Below are positions 29,176 to 31,408 of a DNA stretch of 31,408 nucleotides, piece by piece. The stretch is from Blastocladiella britannica. Lineage: Eukaryota > Blastocladiomycota > Blastocladiomycetes > Blastocladiales > Blastocladiaceae. The notes below the pieces were generated by a model that worked only from the letters and a program-made list of their open reading frames with translations, was not told where the DNA came from and ran no database searches. Position numbers and translations under genes: made by a program. The stretch covers positions 6,583 to 37,990 of the forward strand of contig MU624633.1 of NCBI GenBank assembly GCA_025349905.2, read 5' to 3'. Numbering within the stretch: the stretch's first letter is position 1; the number at the start of each line of letters is the position of its first letter.

Positions 29176-31090
29176 TTATTGAATTGTCAACCGCGCAACC
29201 CGATATATCTGCTTCCACCGCGCTTCATACTCGGGATTCACAAACCCGGAAATGATCAAGCCGCAGTCGAGTCCCTCTACCGCGAGCCACTCGAGGAACC
29301 GCATGCACTTGTCATGCTCGGCGTTCTCTACCATGCTCTCAATATCGGCGGTAGACAGCTCGGCGGCGCCAAACTCCTGCACGATCCAGCGAAAGCCGGC
29401 AGTTATCCCTGATATGTCGTCACCGTGCCACGACTGACACATTTGCGACACCAGCGCCGGTTCCGAGATCTCGTACTTGAACTGGAGCATGTACTGGAGC
29501 CACAGCGACGCAAAGTCCAGCTAGCCGCTCGACAGTGCCGGATGCAGCACCCAGTTGGCCAGGTCCGATTCGACGTCCTGTCTTAAAGCTGGGTGGTCGT
29601 ACCAGAGTGTCAAAAACTCAACATCGCCCGATGAGGCCGCTTCCATCAGACAGTTGCGGACCGTGTACTTGAGCCACGAGTCCGGCGTGCCCGATTGCTC
29701 ATAGCAATCGAGGAGGGGCTCCAGGCCGTCAAACCGGCGCGTTTTCCAAATACGACTGAACGCGTCAGTGACATCGAAGTGAATGTCCGAATCTTTGCGA
29801 TGATCTATGAGCCAGACCAGCAGCTCGGCGTCCGGTGTGAAAAAACGAAACGAAAAGCTAACCTGCACACACGAATCGCGGGTCGCGTCCCAAAACGTTT
29901 GCAGGTCGTCGCGCGTATCCAGTTCGGAGGGCTCCCAGGCAAACACGGGTGGGTCAACCTGATGCTTGGCGCGCAGTGCAGTCCACCAGCCCATCGCTCG
30001 CTCGCGTACTTGTCGCGTCACGTTTACTTCATCTGGCAGGGTAAACTGGATCATTTCCGACTTGGAAGCACGCCAAATCCAGTCCAACGTGTCGGTACGA
30101 GCCGCTGCGGTCGCTGCGGCCAACAACTGGGGGACCTGTGGGAACGCCAATCCGTGGGACCGGTGCCGCTGGAGCCACCATTCAAGCACGAGGGGATCCC
30201 AAATCTTGCACCCGGAAAGCGGGTCAAAGTGATACTGATTAAACTCCATGCACAGCGGTGGCAAGAGCTCATTGTCCGCCATTTCAGCCCACAGCTGCAA
30301 GGTCTCCAGTAACCCGAGCTCGCCCAGTTGCACCAAACCCTCGATGTTAAAGTCCCGCAGGACCTCGTGCACGGTCTCGTCCTCGGAGTTCCAGTCCGAC
30401 CCGTACGAATCGTCCGTGTCCACGAACTTGATTTGAAACGCATGGTGGTCGTGGACGGTGCGGTCGCGCCACCACCGACACATGGCCAAGTGGTTCGGGC
30501 ACGGATTTGCTCGTAGCGTATGCGTGCGGTGAAGGCGGCGTGCACGGCCTCGACATACTTGAAATCGAGACCAAATTGGCGGTGCTTTTGCCACCACCAG
30601 TCGAGCGTGGCTACGTCGGTGGCATTGTCCACAGCTTTGGTCGTGTACGGAAACTCGGTTGGAAGTCGTGTGTCGCAGTGCCGCTGCCACAAGCGGTCGA
30701 GCAAAGGCACGCCGATGCAAGAGGCGGCATCGGCCATTTCCGCGGTGATGACAACCGGCGGCCGGATAGTGTCGCAGAGCCAGTCGTACAGATCGACCTG
30801 GTGGAAATGGAACGCCCTGGCACTTAACGCGTCGAGGTCCACCTCGAGCTCGGCCACCGAGAAAACCGACAACCAGGCGCGGACCAGAGGCAGGTTTGGC
30901 GGGTGGGGCGTGGAGGCGATCGAGAAGCGGCCGGTTTGGCGCAGCAACCTGCGCAGGTACCGTGGGACAAGGGATGGCGGCACCACAATGAGGTACGCAA
31001 CCCATGCGTCGGGGACGTGGACGCGGCTCCTTTGGTCGCCGATGGCATGGCAGAGGATGAGGTCCAGGACGAGGTCGGAATCATTTTCAT
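29176..31090 (-). pseudogene. disrupted WW-rich ankyrin-like repeat gene
   Basis: A family-like protein is spread over two frames with an in-frame stop. From the ATGs at 31090/31084 the frame must slip by one base at about 31076 to enter the long segment DLVLDLILCHAIGDQRSR...; it slips again in the same direction near 30490-30510 (around YEQIRA to NHLAMCRWWRD). The second frame runs to a TAG at 29521-29523, and the same frame continues for 114 codons (LDFASLWLQYMLQFKYE... to a TAA at 29176). Repeating units with Trp pairs, such as LDWWWQKHRQFGLDF, LVLEWWLQRHRSHGLAF and FLEWLAVEGLDC, recur at roughly 35-60 residue spacing, reminiscent of divergent ankyrin-type repeats amplified in blastocladiomycetes (from memory). 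No GT/AG pair of normal size explains the shifts. It is a decaying copy or it contains assembly errors. Confidence 0.65.
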
Positions 31091-31262
31091 TTTTTGTTAT
31101 TGTTATTATCCTGACCTTAACAGAAAAGGAACTTCAAAGGATCAGCACGCCCAACCAAAGGGGGGCTTTTCGTCGGTACGTCGGCCGTGAGCTTGATCCT
31201 GTTGTGCACTTTTCGGCCGGAGCGGAGTCGTCTCTTTCAGCATAACCAAAACTAAATCGCAA
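31091..31262. promoter_or_regulatory. divergent intergenic region, repeat gene / F-box-like gene
   Basis: 172 nt between the likely starts of two divergent genes. AT-rich near the minus-strand start. No clear core motifs. Confidence 0.3.
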
Positions 31263-31408
31263 ATGCAAATGGATGTCTTGCTGCCCGACGAGCTCCTCGT
31301 CCGCGTCTCGACATTTCTGGGCCTCCCAGCCATTAAGCTAGAATTAGCACAAAAAAAGTGTATTTGGATCAATAAACCTGTAGTGAAAAAGTACAAGAGG
31401 AACAGTGA
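31263..31408 (+). CDS. possible F-box protein, N-terminus only (runs off the window)
   Basis: Open from the ATG at 31263 (or the next Met two codons later) to the window end without a stop, 48 codons. The first residues, MDVLLPDELLVRVSTFLGLP, match the start of an F-box (LPxELLxxIxxFL), a motif that recruits substrates to SCF ubiquitin ligases through Skp1. After about codon 32 the sequence turns AT-rich and Lys-rich, so an intron may begin there (a GTGTAT donor candidate at 31349). Too short to assign further. Confidence 0.45.
   Translation, partial: MQMDVLLPDELLVRVSTFLGLPAIKLELAQKKCIWINKPVVKKYKRNS

Noticed and set aside
29830..29868. Possible 39-nt intron in the repeat pseudogene (GTTAGC to GCCGAG)
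   Set aside because: Far shorter than any other intron here and it does not resolve either frameshift.
31142..31396. 84-codon minus-strand frame at the window end
   Set aside because: Antisense of the better supported F-box-like start.
1..31408. tRNA or rRNA genes, transposons, long terminal or inverted repeats
   Set aside because: I looked for cloverleaf B-box sequences, transposase or reverse-transcriptase motifs and long repeats and saw none.

Overview
The window looks like nuclear DNA of a flagellated (zoosporic) fungus or close relative. It is gene-dense and GC-rich in exons, with many short spliceosomal introns. Most are about 55-76 nt, with outliers of 105 and 186 nt, and donors are mostly GTATGN or GTACGT. 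A CEP44 homologue argues for centrioles. A Tmc-type membrane protein and a decayed protein with WW-rich ankyrin-like repeats fit, from memory of such genomes, a blastocladiomycete. That placement is an inference.

Layout: 381-3246 (+) A/B-type cyclin with a very long Ser-rich N-terminus. 3443-4591 (-) intronless orphan. 5128-7542 (-) dynein light intermediate chain. 7737-10270 (+) CIN85/CD2AP-like SH3 adaptor, transcribed divergently from it. 10331-13756 (+) Argonaute, only 60 nt downstream of the adaptor. 13785-15597 (-) orphan with one hydrophobic segment. 16299-17730 (+) CEP44. 17790-18575 (-) orphan single-pass membrane protein. 18855-19658 (-) Thr-rich secreted or anchored protein. 19839-25232 (-) 12-exon Tmc-like membrane protein. 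25354-26302 (+) SDE2. 26332-28107 (-) intronless bacterial-type glycyl-tRNA synthetase. 28231-29165 (+) hypoxanthine phosphoribosyltransferase. 29176-31090 (-) disrupted WW/ankyrin-like repeat gene. 31263-end (+) start of a possible F-box protein.

The genes do not form an operon or a recognisable cluster. They cover cell cycle (cyclin), microtubule transport and centrioles (dynein light intermediate chain, CEP44), endocytic or cytoskeletal scaffolding (SH3 adaptor), RNA silencing (Argonaute), splicing or genome maintenance (SDE2), translation (GlyRS) and purine salvage (HPRT). Convergent pairs are packed 10-200 nt apart, and divergent pairs share promoters of about 120-195 nt. Splice sites were placed by hand from GT/AG signals, frame continuity and family alignment from memory. 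No search was run.

The observations most worth checking are the bacterial-type GlyRS, the 16-nt microexon beside a GC-AG intron in the SH3 adaptor, the conserved adaptor-binding helix in the dynein chain, the complete slicer tetrad in Argonaute, two stop-free introns that are multiples of three, and the broken repeat gene.
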